The notes below the pieces were generated by a model that saw nothing but the letters and a program-made list of their open reading frames with translations, did no database searches and was not told the DNA's origin. 64,000 nucleotides of DNA from Aurantimonas marina. GTDB taxonomy: Bacteria; Pseudomonadota; Alphaproteobacteria; Rhizobiales; Rhizobiaceae. Every line of letters begins with the position of its first letter. The stretch's first letter is position 1. Of this stretch, positions 7,423-15,808 are shown piece after piece. Both the position numbers and the translations under genes were made by a program. The DNA is taken from NCBI RefSeq assembly GCF_017183135.1, contig NZ_JADDXW010000013.1, forward strand, positions 1 to 64,000, written 5' to 3'.

Positions 7423-9153
7423 TCAATGAGTCTGGCCGTCGAAACCGGTCGGCAGTGCATGATCCTCGGCGAGACGCGGCTTCGGCCGGACCTTGCCGGC
7501 ATAGGGATCGATCCCCTCGTTCAGCGCGGCTGCCACCCGGCAATCCTCGCACATGCGGATTGCATCGAGACGGCGGGCATTCTCGCCGGCAAACATCCAG
7601 TGCTTGTCTTCCAGCTTGGCAATGATCCGCTCGATCGTGCTCCGGGTGCCGAACGGCTTGGCGCAGCGGATGCAGCAGAAGGGCTCTTCTTCCTTGAGGA
7701 TCTGGCGCGGCGCGTTCCAGGCGGCAAAGTCGAGTTCGGGCGTGAGCGTGATCACATGTTCCGGGCAGGTCGCTTCGCACAGGCCGCACTGGACGCAGGC
7801 CCCGTGGGAGAAGCTGAGCAGTGGCCGGTCCTCGCTCGCCGCCAGGGCACCGGTCGGGCAAGCGGTCACGCAGGCATGACAAAGGGTACAGCCCTCCGTT
7901 TCCACGTGAACCTTGCCGAAGGGAGCGCCCTTGACAAGCGCCACGCGCTCCACTGGCGTCGGAGCGACCCGATGCAACATCCGCAGGCTGACTTCCAGAA
8001 GTTCCCGCTTGCTGCCGACCGGGGCGAAGCTGGCCGGCGCCGGTGCGGTATGGCCCAGCGGCAGCGCCGCCAGTTCGGCCAGCATCTCGCCTGGCGTATC
8101 GGCACGCAGGATCCGGCAGCAATCCTCGCCATAACCCAGCACCGTGGCGAAGGCGGCAGCCAGTTCGACGGTCCCGGCGAGGGTGGCAATGCCATTCCTC
8201 GGCGCCCGTCGCGCCAGGATGCCGATGCTCGCCGCTCCGTAGGCAAAGGCCGCGGCAAGGCTCTCCAGCCCGATCTGTTTGATCTCATTCACCGCGATCG
8301 GCAGCACATGGGCCGGCAGCGCCGGTCCGATGGTGTCGAGCAGCGGCTGCCCGACATAGCCGTCATGGAACAGAACGACCGGGTCACGACCGCCCGCGGC
8401 CCGGTAGCTGGTCAGGAGCGTGCGCAGCCGGTCGAGCTGCATGTCGACCGTCGGGAGCGTGTAGGAGGCGGCGCCGGTCGGGCAGACCGCGGCGCAATTG
8501 CCGCAACCGGCGCAGACATAGGGGTCGATGGTCACATGTTCGCCGGCCGGCTCGATCGCCTGCATGGCACAGGCGTCGAGGCAGCGGGTGCAGCCGGTGA
8601 TCGACGAGCGCGAATGCGCGCAGAGTTCCTTGCGGAAGGCGATATATTGCGGCTTCTCGAACTCGCCGACGAACTCGGAGGCTTCGGCGACCGCCATATC
8701 GAGGGCGACCGGGTCGGCGACATCGGCCCTCAGATAGCCGTCGCGCGCCGCATGGGCGGGAAACAGCGGCGGCCGGGCCGCGAGATCGAGGATCACGTCG
8801 CAACGCGACACCGCCCCATCACGGGGCGGGGCCATCCCCTCCGGCGGCACGTAGCCGTCGACCACCGCCTGATAGGCGCCGAAATGCCCCGAGGCGCTGG
8901 CAATCCGGCCCCGCGCCACCGGAAACGGCAGATCAGCCGGAATCGGCGTCCGACCGTCATCGTCGAGGAGTACCGTCACGTTCAGTGTTGCTGCCAGCCG
9001 CACGCCCGCATCGATCGCAGCCGCGCCGTCGCCGCAGATCAGGATGGTGCCGTCGCTGACCAGGGTCAGCAGCGGCGGCTGCGCCGGCGGCATGGCGGCA
9101 AGCGCCGCTTCGGCTGTGTCGCGGGGGCCGGTATTGGTTGGCGTATCGGTCAC
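7423..9153 (-). CDS. Multi-cluster 4Fe-4S protein of the formate dehydrogenase locus
   Basis: 576 residues from a GTG at 9153, which has AAGGA about 11 bp upstream; a longer frame from 9252 lacks such a site. The N-terminal third (ICGDGAAAIDAGVRLAATLN) resembles a nucleotide-binding fold. Two ferredoxin-like pairs follow: CTRCLDAC plus CAGCGNCAAVCP, then CTLCHACVTACP plus CVQCGLCEATCP. Between them lies a domain without visible motif. A C-terminal module has two CxxC pairs (CCIRCAKPFG and CEDCR) that look like a zinc or extra iron site. Proteins of this layout accompany DUF3305/3306 and formate dehydrogenase genes; electron delivery or sulfur chemistry in maturation is inferred. Confidence 0.85.
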   Translation of the reverse strand: MTDTPTNTGPRDTAEAALAAMPPAQPPLLTLVSDGTILICGDGAAAIDAGVRLAATLNVTVLLDDDGRTPIPADLPFPVARGRIASASGHFGAYQAVVDGYVPPEGMAPPRDGAVSRCDVILDLAARPPLFPAHAARDGYLRADVADPVALDMAVAEASEFVGEFEKPQYIAFRKELCAHSRSSITGCTRCLDACAMQAIEPAGEHVTIDPYVCAGCGNCAAVCPTGAASYTLPTVDMQLDRLRTLLTSYRAAGGRDPVVLFHDGYVGQPLLDTIGPALPAHVLPIAVNEIKQIGLESLAAAFAYGAASIGILARRAPRNGIATLAGTVELAAAFATVLGYGEDCCRILRADTPGEMLAELAALPLGHTAPAPASFAPVGSKRELLEVSLRMLHRVAPTPVERVALVKGAPFGKVHVETEGCTLCHACVTACPTGALAASEDRPLLSFSHGACVQCGLCEATCPEHVITLTPELDFAAWNAPRQILKEEEPFCCIRCAKPFGTRSTIERIIAKLEDKHWMFAGENARRLDAIRMCEDCRVAAALNEGIDPYAGKVRPKPRLAEDHALPTGFDGQTH

Positions 9154-9568
9154 GATAAACGCAATCCTTCGGGCATGTACGGCATTCAAAAGCAGCCGGT
9201 TGTCTAACCGCCCGCCGTCGGCGTAGAACGATTTTAGACTGGTGCAAGTCAATAGGATTACGTGGTTTTTTCATGTCGTCGCCATCGGCCGCCGCGCTTG
9301 ATCCGCTGCCGTCTTGTTGTCCCGCGTCGCTGCATGGGTGCGGCAAGGCTGCGTCCAGCCGCCGTTCCGTCACCGGACGCGGCGCCAGCGCACCGATCCG
9401 TGTGCGGCGCTTCAGCGCGTGCGCGTGCGCGTGCGCGCTCCGCGATCCGCGTGGAGAGGGGGCGACGCCGTGGCTGGACAGCAACGATCCGATGCGCGAT
9501 GGGCAGCGCCGACCGCCTGGCGTGGCTCTGACGACGCTGTCTTGGCGCCGCCTCGCAGTGGGGGTCCC
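9154..9568. other. Divergent intergenic region of the formate dehydrogenase locus
   Basis: 415 bp between the 4Fe-4S gene (minus) and the DUF6505 gene (plus). The first 110 bp are AT-richer (for example GATTTTAGACTGG) and probably hold the promoters. The remainder is very GC-rich and contains the alternating run at 9415-9438. Short open frames here have no convincing start sites or protein character. Confidence 0.5.
9415..9438. repeat. Alternating purine-pyrimidine run (GCGCGT repeats)
   Basis: 24 bp of strict purine/pyrimidine alternation, roughly four copies of GCGCGT, about 130 bp upstream of the DUF6505 start. Such runs can adopt Z-DNA under negative supercoiling and are prone to slippage. 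No coding function is apparent. Confidence 0.6.
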
Positions 9569-10114
9569 ATGGCTTTGAAACTGCCGCGCACGATCCGCAT
9601 GGACCCGTCTGACGCCTTCGTCTTTGCCGAGGCGGCAGAGCCCGGCGAATGGGCCGTCAGCGGCACATTCCGCTTCTGGAACCGTGACGTAGCGGCCTTC
9701 GAGGGCAAGGACCGGCAGGCGTTTCGCTCCGGGCTCCTGGGTGTCACGAGCTTCGGCTGGTCGACCCTGGCCGTCGTCACCGAAGCCAGCGAGGCCGAAC
9801 GCGACGCAATGGTGGAGGATCTGGCCCGCCAGCTCGTGACCCATCTCGGCGCGCCCAATGTCGCCACCGCCCGGCCGGCCGCGCAAGAGGAGGTGGCCTT
9901 CGCCGCCTCGCTCTGCGATCACCCGGTGAACACCATGCTGGCGATACAGCGCAGCGTGGAGGACGGCGATGTCCGCGAGCGCTTCCGCACGCTGCATAGG
10001 CGCGAGGGCGCCGTCGATCATTCCCGCGCCTTCGGCTTTGTCGAGATCGACGAGGACGACGATGCCTATGCCGAGCATGTGGACATCCGCACCCTCGGCA
10101 AGACGCAGCCATGA
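9569..10114 (+). CDS. DUF6505 family protein
   Basis: 181 residues from the ATG at 9569 ([19 protein letters not shown]). The sequence [20 protein letters not shown] and the later [17 protein letters not shown] resemble a small conserved family found beside formate dehydrogenase accessory genes (DUF6505), recalled from memory. It is the first gene of a plus-strand unit with DUF6352 and DUF3305 and is followed after 22 bp by DUF6352. Frames extending upstream to 9314 read through the GC-rich spacer and were rejected. No enzymatic motif is visible; it is likely cytoplasmic. Confidence 0.75.
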   Translation: MALKLPRTIRMDPSDAFVFAEAAEPGEWAVSGTFRFWNRDVAAFEGKDRQAFRSGLLGVTSFGWSTLAVVTEASEAERDAMVEDLARQLVTHLGAPNVATARPAAQEEVAFAASLCDHPVNTMLAIQRSVEDGDVRERFRTLHRREGAVDHSRAFGFVEIDEDDDAYAEHVDIRTLGKTQP

Positions 10115-10136
10115 ACCCGGACGCTGGAGAGACGAG

Positions 10137-11147
10137 ATGAGCGAGTTCTGGGTGTCCTGCGGCCATCAGCTTCTCGACCGCAACGCATCAGGCCATCTGG
10201 TGCTGACCGACGAATTCCTGAAGGCCTATTTCGCCCGGCCCGAACTGGTGCCGCCGCCCGAGGCCTGCGCCGCCGAGCTGGCCCTACATGCCAGCCTGCT
10301 GGCCGATCCGCGCCGTCCGGTCAGCGAGGCGGAAATCGCCGGGCTCGACGAAGCGGATGCGCGCGAGAACTGGCAGGTGATGCTGGCCTTCCGCGACAGG
10401 CTCATGGCCGCGCCGACGCTGGAAGCGGCCTATCTGACGCTGGTGCGCGGCGACATGTCCGGCACGCCGCATCTGTTCGTGAACCAGCTGGCGCAGGTCG
10501 TCCTGCGCAACGCGCTGGATGGCTGCGCGGACCCGTTCGTCCTGCGCTCAGCCGAGCTGTTCTTCCGGCCGCAGCGGGCCAGCGTCCATGACGGCGCGCT
10601 GCTCCTGGCCGACGCCGAGATCGTCGAGATGCAGGAGCAGGATCGGCATGCCTCGCCGCTCCTGGCGATGTTCGCCGACCCGGCGGTGACCGAACTCGAC
10701 GTGCTCGATGCCGAAAACGCCGCTTCCTATTTCCACCGCGACGAGGCTTTCGAACTCGTGCTGAGCTTCGCCTCGGGCCCGACGGCGCGGGCCGGCCTCG
10801 CCGAGGCGATCGAGCGCTGGATCGCGCATCTGCTCGGGGTGCGCGTCAAGGTCCAGCCGGTTGCGCGGGTGGACGACGATGACTGGGCCTGGTTCGTCGG
10901 GCTCGACGCGGAGGCCAGCCGGATCGGCAATCAGGTCTGGCGCGGCGATATGGTGGCGCCTGCCGATCTGGAGAAGATCATCGGCATCTTCGCCCTGACC
11001 TTCGCCGATCCGGCCGAGGCGCTACCAGCCATCGGCGCCCGGCCGGTCTGGCTGTTCCTCGCCAAGCCGAAGGACGGCGTCGTGCGGCTGAAGCCGCAGA
11101 ACCTCATTGTCGGCCTGCCGTTGCGCTCGCCCGGGGAGGCGGCGTGA
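10137..11147 (+). CDS. DUF6352 family protein
   Basis: 336 residues from the ATG at 10137, preceded by GGAGAG. The start [15 protein letters not shown] and blocks such as [20 protein letters not shown] match what I recall of DUF6352, a family linked to formate dehydrogenase loci. No signal peptide, membrane segment or cofactor motif is visible, so it is probably a cytoplasmic maturation or assembly factor (inference). Its TGA overlaps the GTG of the DUF3305 gene (GTGA). Confidence 0.78.
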   Translation: MSEFWVSCGHQLLDRNASGHLVLTDEFLKAYFARPELVPPPEACAAELALHASLLADPRRPVSEAEIAGLDEADARENWQVMLAFRDRLMAAPTLEAAYLTLVRGDMSGTPHLFVNQLAQVVLRNALDGCADPFVLRSAELFFRPQRASVHDGALLLADAEIVEMQEQDRHASPLLAMFADPAVTELDVLDAENAASYFHRDEAFELVLSFASGPTARAGLAEAIERWIAHLLGVRVKVQPVARVDDDDWAWFVGLDAEASRIGNQVWRGDMVAPADLEKIIGIFALTFADPAEALPAIGARPVWLFLAKPKDGVVRLKPQNLIVGLPLRSPGEAA

Positions 11148-11599
11148 GCATGGACGCGCCGACCTTCCGCGTCGGGGTCGTGGTCGAGCGGCGGCCGTCG
11201 AAGAGCCCTTGGGTCGACCATGCCTGGCGCATCGTGGCGATCATCCCCGAGGCGATCGGCACCGAGCCCGGGCATGTCCTCGGCCGCGACGGCGAGGCGG
11301 TGCTGCTTTACGCCGGCGCGCGTTCGGTCGAATTCCACCGGGTCGAGACCGGCAATTATCGCGACAATCTGACCTCGGGCAGCCCCTGCCTCTGGGTGAC
11401 CCTGGCCCTCACCGACGAGGATCCGGGCATCCGGCTCATCTCGGTGACCGCCGATCCGGCCGAGGGCGAATCCCTTACCGAGATCGGCGACCTCATTGTC
11501 GAGATCGCGCCGATGCCGCCGGAGATCGTCGAACGGCTCACCGAGTTCGTACAGGTCCACCACGTCGAACGCGTCTTCACCAAGCGCAAGCGCCAGTAA
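11144..11599 (+). CDS. DUF3305 family protein
   Basis: 151 residues from the GTG at 11144; ATG at 11150 is an alternative. The opening FRVGVVVERRPSKSPWVDHAW and the block RLTEFVQVHHVERVFTKRKR are typical of DUF3305. The family is encoded with DUF3306 and formate dehydrogenase in many proteobacteria; here DUF3306 lies on the opposite strand of the same locus. The start overlaps the previous stop, implying translational coupling. Confidence 0.86.
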   Translation: MSMDAPTFRVGVVVERRPSKSPWVDHAWRIVAIIPEAIGTEPGHVLGRDGEAVLLYAGARSVEFHRVETGNYRDNLTSGSPCLWVTLALTDEDPGIRLISVTADPAEGESLTEIGDLIVEIAPMPPEIVERLTEFVQVHHVERVFTKRKRQ

Positions 11600-11771
11600 G
11601 CTCACGCTGGACGCAGTCGATCCTCCTTGGCCATCGAACCTGGTGCTTCGGCGGCTAAGGGCCAAACCGGCTGGCTAAGGCGGTCATCAGAGCATCTGGG
11701 AAGAAGGTCTCATTGGATCCCCCTCCCGCCGTTCGGCCGACCTTGCAGCCCCAGAAGGAGGTGTGGTCCGC

Positions 11772-11785
11772 CGCGAAATTTCGCG
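11772..11785. repeat. 14-bp perfect palindrome CGCGAAATTTCGCG
   Basis: Lies in the 227-bp gap between DUF3305 and the IS5-type fragment. It is flanked by an interrupted inverted repeat: CCCGCCGT (11725-11732) and CCGACC (11737-11742) match GGTCGG and ACGGCGGG at 11821-11834. No T-run follows, so it is not an obvious terminator. It may be an insertion-element end or a protein-binding site. Confidence 0.4.
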
Positions 11786-11826
11786 CTGACGTGATTCACT
11801 GACCTCGCGCTTTCGGGAGGGGTCGG

Positions 11827-12290
11827 ACGGCGGGACAGGTCGGGTTTTGGGATGTCCAGGATCGTTTGTCGCAACTCTCGCGTCACGGCGATCCATTGGA
11901 GAAGCTCTCCGTCACGGTCGATTTCGAGATGTTCCGGGCGGACCTGGCGAAAGCGGTTCCTCGGGGCGATCGCAGCAGGGGTGGCAGGCCGCCCTTCGAT
12001 CCGGTTCTCAAATTCAGGATGCTGGTTCTCCAGGCGCTGAACGGGCTGTCCCTGGAACAGACCGAGTTCCTCGTGAAGGACCGTTGAGCTGGATGCGGTT
12101 CTGCGGGCTGGGACCAGGCGATGCGGTCCCGGACGCCAACACCCTGTGGGATTTCCGGGAAGCCTTGATCGCCGCCGATGCGCTCGACACCGTGTTTGCA
12201 CGTCTCGACCGGGCGATCAGCGAGGCGGGCTATCTGCCGATGTCCGGCCAAGCTGTCTCGGGGGCGGTCTTTCTGGAGCCGAAGAGAGGG
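11827..12290 (+). pseudogene. IS5-family transposase fragment, frameshifted and truncated
   Basis: Translation from 11827 reads TAGQVGFWDVQDRLSQLSRHG, with ACG where related IS5 transposases start MAGQ.GF; it continues with VDFEMFRADLAKAV and GGRPPFDPVLKFRMLVLQ. At about 12083 one base is missing (GACCGTTGAGC instead of GACCGGTTGAGC), moving the frame to RLSWMRFCGLGPGDAVPDAN, TLWDFREAL and RGYLPMSGQ-like sequence (here EAGYLPMSGQ). Homology fades after about 12290 and the C-terminal catalytic half is absent. The loss of start, frame and C-terminus marks an old inactive remnant. Flanking inverted repeats are not clear. Confidence 0.85.
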
Positions 12291-12370
12291 CCGCAACACT
12301 ATAACGCAACTGCGGAAATCATTCGCTAATGGTGCGTGATGCCGTCTGGTGCGGCGCGGAGCCCCATGAC

Positions 12371-12559
12371 CTACCCGTCGGAGGCATGGTCTGGCTTCCC
12401 TTTACGTTTCGTTGCCGCCATGTCCTCGAGTTCTCCTTCGCTCATCGAGTTGTACATGGATTCTGATGGCCCTTTGAGGTCCGAGGCTTTCTGATCCCCG
12501 CGTTTTGCCGCGAGCGCGGCCCCGGCGGCTTTCTGTTGAGCTTTCGACTTGGCGGGCAT
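12371..12559 (-). CDS. DUF3008 family small basic protein
   Basis: 62 residues from the ATG at 12559, which has GGAG 8 bp upstream. The sequence opens MPAKSKAQQKAAGAALAAKR and ends near MAATKRKGKPDHASDG, matching the short lysine-rich DUF3008 family of alphaproteobacteria. The middle (SMYNSMSEGELEDMA) is the usual conserved core. Function is unknown. The gene stands alone beside the IS5 remnant. A longer frame beginning at 12592 lacks a ribosome site. Confidence 0.8.
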   Translation of the reverse strand: MPAKSKAQQKAAGAALAAKRGDQKASDLKGPSESMYNSMSEGELEDMAATKRKGKPDHASDG

Positions 12560-12878
12560 GGGAATTTCTCCGGATCGTCGTTTCGTCGACAAAATTCAAA
12601 AACGAAATGCCGCTGGAATTGGTTGCACAAGCCCGAGGAAAGGTATTGCGCAATTGGCACAGATGACCGGTAGCCTCCCAAGGTTTCGCAGCAGGGGTTG
12701 GACTTGTCCCGCTTTGTTGGAGAGCATTTTCCATTTTACGCGGCTTGCCCCTCTCGATCCGAACTCCGTCGCCCGCCAACGCACTGCTAAGTGAAGAACG
12801 GATCAAAATGTTGCCTATGGCGCGGCCTCAAGGAGGCCGTTCGACGCATCAACAAGGACGGACTCGCGCCCGCTGAAT

Positions 12879-13229
12879 TTATAGCTGCCACCGCGTTCGT
12901 TCTTGTAGGGGCGCGGGGCGACGCGTGGGCGCGGATCGAAAGTCCAGGTCCGGCCCACTCAAGGGCACATACCCGCCCTCCCGCAACTTTTGAGGCGGCG
13001 CATGAGAGACAAGGCCGTCCCGATATCGAATGAGATAATCGCCTACCGATGGAATGGCGCGCCTGAAGAAGCCATCCCGAACAGCGATCTCACGGATTTT
13101 CCCGGTTTCGTCGACTGTCTTCACGGTTCTATCCGGGATAGAAAACGAGGAAATTCTGGACATTTCCACGATGGTGACCGGGTTCGCCTCCGCCGATTGC
13201 CGCCGGAAATCGATGATGTCAGCGTTCAA
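12879..13229 (-). CDS. Hypothetical protein with TTG start and strong ribosome site
   Basis: 116 residues. TTG at 13229 follows GGGAGGTG with a 7-A spacer, one of the best ribosome sites in the window, which supports a real gene despite the rare start. The C-terminal half contains GDYLIRYRDGLVSHAPPQKL followed by REGGYVPL, a pattern I know from small alphaproteobacterial and phage-like hypotheticals that end in a GY(V/T)P(L/I) motif. No enzyme motif, signal peptide or membrane segment is seen. It lies on the same strand as the two genes to its right in the accessory segment. Confidence 0.6.
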   Translation of the reverse strand: MNADIIDFRRQSAEANPVTIVEMSRISSFSIPDRTVKTVDETGKIREIAVRDGFFRRAIPSVGDYLIRYRDGLVSHAPPQKLREGGYVPLSGPDLDFRSAPTRRPAPLQERTRWQL

Positions 13230-13386
13230 TTTTTTTCACCTCCCAATCGTTCGATGCTTTTCGACGCCCGAAGAAGCGTTAACCAAACTCATCCGGGAGC
13301 CAACGTTTCCGCCGGGATTGGGTTGACCGATGGAGGGCATTGACGCCGATTATTTCCTTGGCCGGCTATGTGCAGCCCCCGTCTCT

Positions 13387-13698
13387 TCAGCCGGAACCAC
13401 CGACCTCGCCGATCCAGAGGCCAGCGTCCTCGAGTGTTTCGAAGGGAAGAGGGTGGATCTCGGCGCAAGGTCCGAAGCCGGCCTCGAGGAACCAGCGGGA
13501 CTCCATTGCCCCGTAATGCGCTCCGCAAAGGCGCACCAGCACCGCGAGAAGCATGCCCTTAAAAAAGACCAGGCGACCATCGGCAGCCTCCCGGCCAATT
13601 CCGACCCGCACCGATTGGAAGGTAAGATCCTGCTGCAAGACGAACTCCCATCGCCGATCTTCGATGACACCCAGATACGAGTTGGGAGGAGGTTTCAT
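13387..13698 (-). CDS. Hypothetical small protein
   Basis: 103 residues from the ATG at 13698; the codon before it is a stop, so this is the earliest start. GGAGG occurs but about 20 bp upstream, farther than usual. The sequence has a globular look (WEFVLQQDLTFQSVRVGIG, then LVFFKGMLLAVLVRLCGAHY) but no recognised domain. It begins 32 bp after the end of the broken Crp/Fnr gene on the same strand. Competing frames overlap this stretch, so confidence is low. Confidence 0.38.
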   Translation of the reverse strand: MKPPPNSYLGVIEDRRWEFVLQQDLTFQSVRVGIGREAADGRLVFFKGMLLAVLVRLCGAHYGAMESRWFLEAGFGPCAEIHPLPFETLEDAGLWIGEVGGSG

Positions 13699-13730
13699 TC
13701 AACAAGATTGTGTGAATCCTCCGGTTGCCT

Positions 13731-14459
13731 CTAGCGCCGATAGGCCGGATCGAACTCTGCCCTCGCGCACAGCCTTGCCCAGTCGTGAACGGTGAGGATC
13801 CTTTGCTGAAAGCTGATGATGCCCGCTACTCGCAAATCCTGGAGCACCCGGTTGACATGCACGACCGTGAGGCCGGCAACATCGGCGATGTTTTCCTGTG
13901 TCAGCGGCAAAACCCGCGAGCTGGCATCGGCCACAACGGTTGAGCGGGTCGGCAGAAACATTTCTCAGAGAAAATGTGCGATGCGCTGATGGGCGGGCCG
14001 GCGACCGAGATTGACGATCCATTCTCGGGAAATGGCTTCCCCAGCTTGAGAGACCCACCAGAGAGCCCGGCCGATATCGGGGTGAGCCGCGATGGCGTCT
14101 ATGACGGTCTGGCGCTTCGCAACCGCGATCTCGCAGTCCATGGCGGCCTCGATGTCGTAATCGAGCTGAGGAAAAAAGATGGATGACAGATCGCAGATGT
14201 CGCCAGGCATCACGATGCTGAGGATCTGGCGCTGGCCGCTCGGCACGGTCTTGTAGCCGAATGCCATGCCTTCGACCATAGTGGTAATGAGCGAAGTCGG
14301 GTCGCCCTCCCGCGGGATGGCTCCATGCCGGTGCACCTCGATGACAGATGCGAAGGCTTCTCGAAGCGCCCGTTCGCTCGCCTGTGTAAGCGGCCCCGCC
14401 TGCTGGAGCGTCCTGAGGAAAGCATCTATCATAAATCTGGCTTGTCGCTTGGCCGGCAT
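13731..14459 (-). pseudogene. Crp/Fnr-family regulator interrupted by an in-frame TGA
   Basis: From 14459 the frame encodes an N-terminal cyclic-nucleotide-binding-like domain (FGYKTVPSGQRQILSIVMPG, DICDLSSIFFP) and the dimer helix up to RRPAHQRIAHFL. A TGA at 13967-13965 then stops it. The same frame resumes EMFLPTRSTVV and gives a full helix-turn-helix domain (LTQENIADVAGLTVVHVNRV, LQDLRVAGII) to 13731. Relatives usually read H-L-(L/F)-C-E at this point, so TGC or TGT to TGA is the simplest explanation. Unless the stop is read through, the N-terminal fragment lacks DNA binding. An ATG at 13961 could restart the C-terminal domain alone. Confidence 0.85.
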
Positions 14460-14583
14460 CGCGAAAAGCCCTGTGAGACCAGTAGTCAGCTACCGCACCA
14501 ATCAGAGATGACCTTTGGCAATCAGCGGAAGCCAGGCGTAGAGATCAGGAATCGCGCGATGGACGGTTCGGGCTCGCGCGGCT

Positions 14584-15342
14584 GTGAGCGCAGACGCTTC
14601 CGCCCCAGATTTGGTGGCGGCGATGTCGGACGTTCCTTTTTCCAACCCGCGAAATCGGTTGCTTCGTCAGTTGCATCCTGATGATCTGGCAGCGATCACG
14701 GCTCTGCTTGAGCCGATCGAGCTGGGACGCGGAGATGTCTTGATCCAGCCCAACGAGCGCATCGAGGCGATCGTTTTTCCGGAATCCGGCATCGTTTCGA
14801 TCGTGGCGTCGACGGAAGACCATCGTCGCGTGGAAATCGGAATTATCGGGCGCGAGGGGATGACCGATGGATCCATTCTCATCGGGGTCGACAGAGTCCC
14901 GCATGAGGTTTTCGTCCAGGTCGCGGGCAGCGGCATGCGGATCGATGCCGCAGCTCTGCTGGCGCTGGTCGCGGCCCGCCCCGCCATACGGGTGCAGCTA
15001 TTGCCCTGGTTGCATATTCTAACTGTTCAGGCCGCCCAGACGGCCTTGTCGAACGCCGGCTATGACATCGAGGCGCGCCTCGCCCGCTGGCTGCTGATGT
15101 GCCAGGATCGCGTCGATAGCAACGAAATACCGCTGACCCATGAGTTCCTCGGCGTCATGCTGGCGGTGCGGCGGTCGAGCGTGACACTTGCCACGCACAT
15201 GCTGGAAGGCGCGAAGATCATCAAGGCGGAACGGGGCCGGATCACGATTCTGGATCGTGAGGCTCTCAAGGGCCTCGCCGGCAATTCCTACGGAACCAGT
15301 GAGGCCGAGTATGAGCGGCTCCTCGGCCCATTCCGCGGATAA
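14584..15342 (+). CDS. Crp/Fnr-family transcriptional regulator
   Basis: 252 residues from a GTG, or 239 from the ATG at 14623 (MSDVPFSNPRNRLLRQL), which matches related proteins better. A cupin-like effector domain (LEPIELGRGDVLIQPNERIE, VFPESGIVSIV) occupies residues about 25-150. A helix-turn-helix region follows at 190-235 (LTHEFLGVMLAVRRSSVTLA). No cluster-binding N-terminal Cys group like that of Fnr is visible, so redox sensing by Fe-S is unlikely. It is divergent from the broken Crp/Fnr gene. Targets cannot be assigned, although several TTG-N8-CAA boxes occur in the window. Confidence 0.9.
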   Translation: MSADASAPDLVAAMSDVPFSNPRNRLLRQLHPDDLAAITALLEPIELGRGDVLIQPNERIEAIVFPESGIVSIVASTEDHRRVEIGIIGREGMTDGSILIGVDRVPHEVFVQVAGSGMRIDAAALLALVAARPAIRVQLLPWLHILTVQAAQTALSNAGYDIEARLARWLLMCQDRVDSNEIPLTHEFLGVMLAVRRSSVTLATHMLEGAKIIKAERGRITILDREALKGLAGNSYGTSEAEYERLLGPFRG

Positions 15343-15351
15343 CGTATGGGG

Positions 15352-15561
15352 TCAGACCGCGGGTCCATGGAATTCCATCGCAACCTGAGGACGCGATGCT
15401 ACCCTGACCAACTCGAGCGCGACCTCTTCCTGGATCCACCTGCCGGCTCCTCCCTGGGCGGAGACGAGTCGCTGAGCCAGCCTGTTCACGTCGAGCACGG
15501 TCCCATTCGACTTGATCCGAACCACCGCCTCTTCGATGGCCTCCCGCATTATCTTTGACAT
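15352..15561 (-). CDS. Hypothetical small protein
   Basis: 69 residues from the ATG at 15561, preceded by GGGAG with a 7-bp spacer. The sequence starts MSKIMREAIEEAVVRIKSNG and continues TVLDVNRLAQRLVS, a helix-rich pattern with a short C-terminal part containing RWIQEEVALELVRVA. It resembles short uncharacterised alphaproteobacterial proteins, but no function is known. It ends 9 bp beyond the Crp/Fnr stop on the opposite strand (convergent). Confidence 0.6.
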   Translation of the reverse strand: MSKIMREAIEEAVVRIKSNGTVLDVNRLAQRLVSAQGGAGRWIQEEVALELVRVASRPQVAMEFHGPAV

Positions 15562-15711
15562 GATTTTCTCCCTCACCCTTTACCGCGAAGGAACATCGCG
15601 CGAGCGGCGCCTCATTGTATTTAAGTGCTAGAGAACCGGCGTTTGGATCCAAAGAGGCATAGCTGGGGGCTCCCATCCAAGATTCGGTGCCAGCCAACGA
15701 ATTTTAATACG

Positions 15712-15729
15712 TAACCCTTGCAAAGGTTA
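15712..15729. promoter_or_regulatory. 18-bp near-perfect palindrome upstream of xoxF
   Basis: TAACCCTTGCAAAGGTTA reads the same on both strands except for one base pair. It lies about 80 bp before the xoxF start in the 247-bp leader region, a position suited to an operator for the xox-cox unit. The binding regulator is unknown. Confidence 0.45.
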
Positions 15730-15808
15730 TGGACGCCCGCTCAATCGCACCTAATCTCGAAGGCTCTCACTCATCGAATGACTCGAAGCCGACGGGAAAG
15801 AGAACGCA

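Noticed and set aside
12593-12878. Short frames between the DUF3008 gene and the TTG-started gene
   Set aside because: No ribosome sites and no protein-like composition on either strand; the 286-bp gap is left as non-coding.
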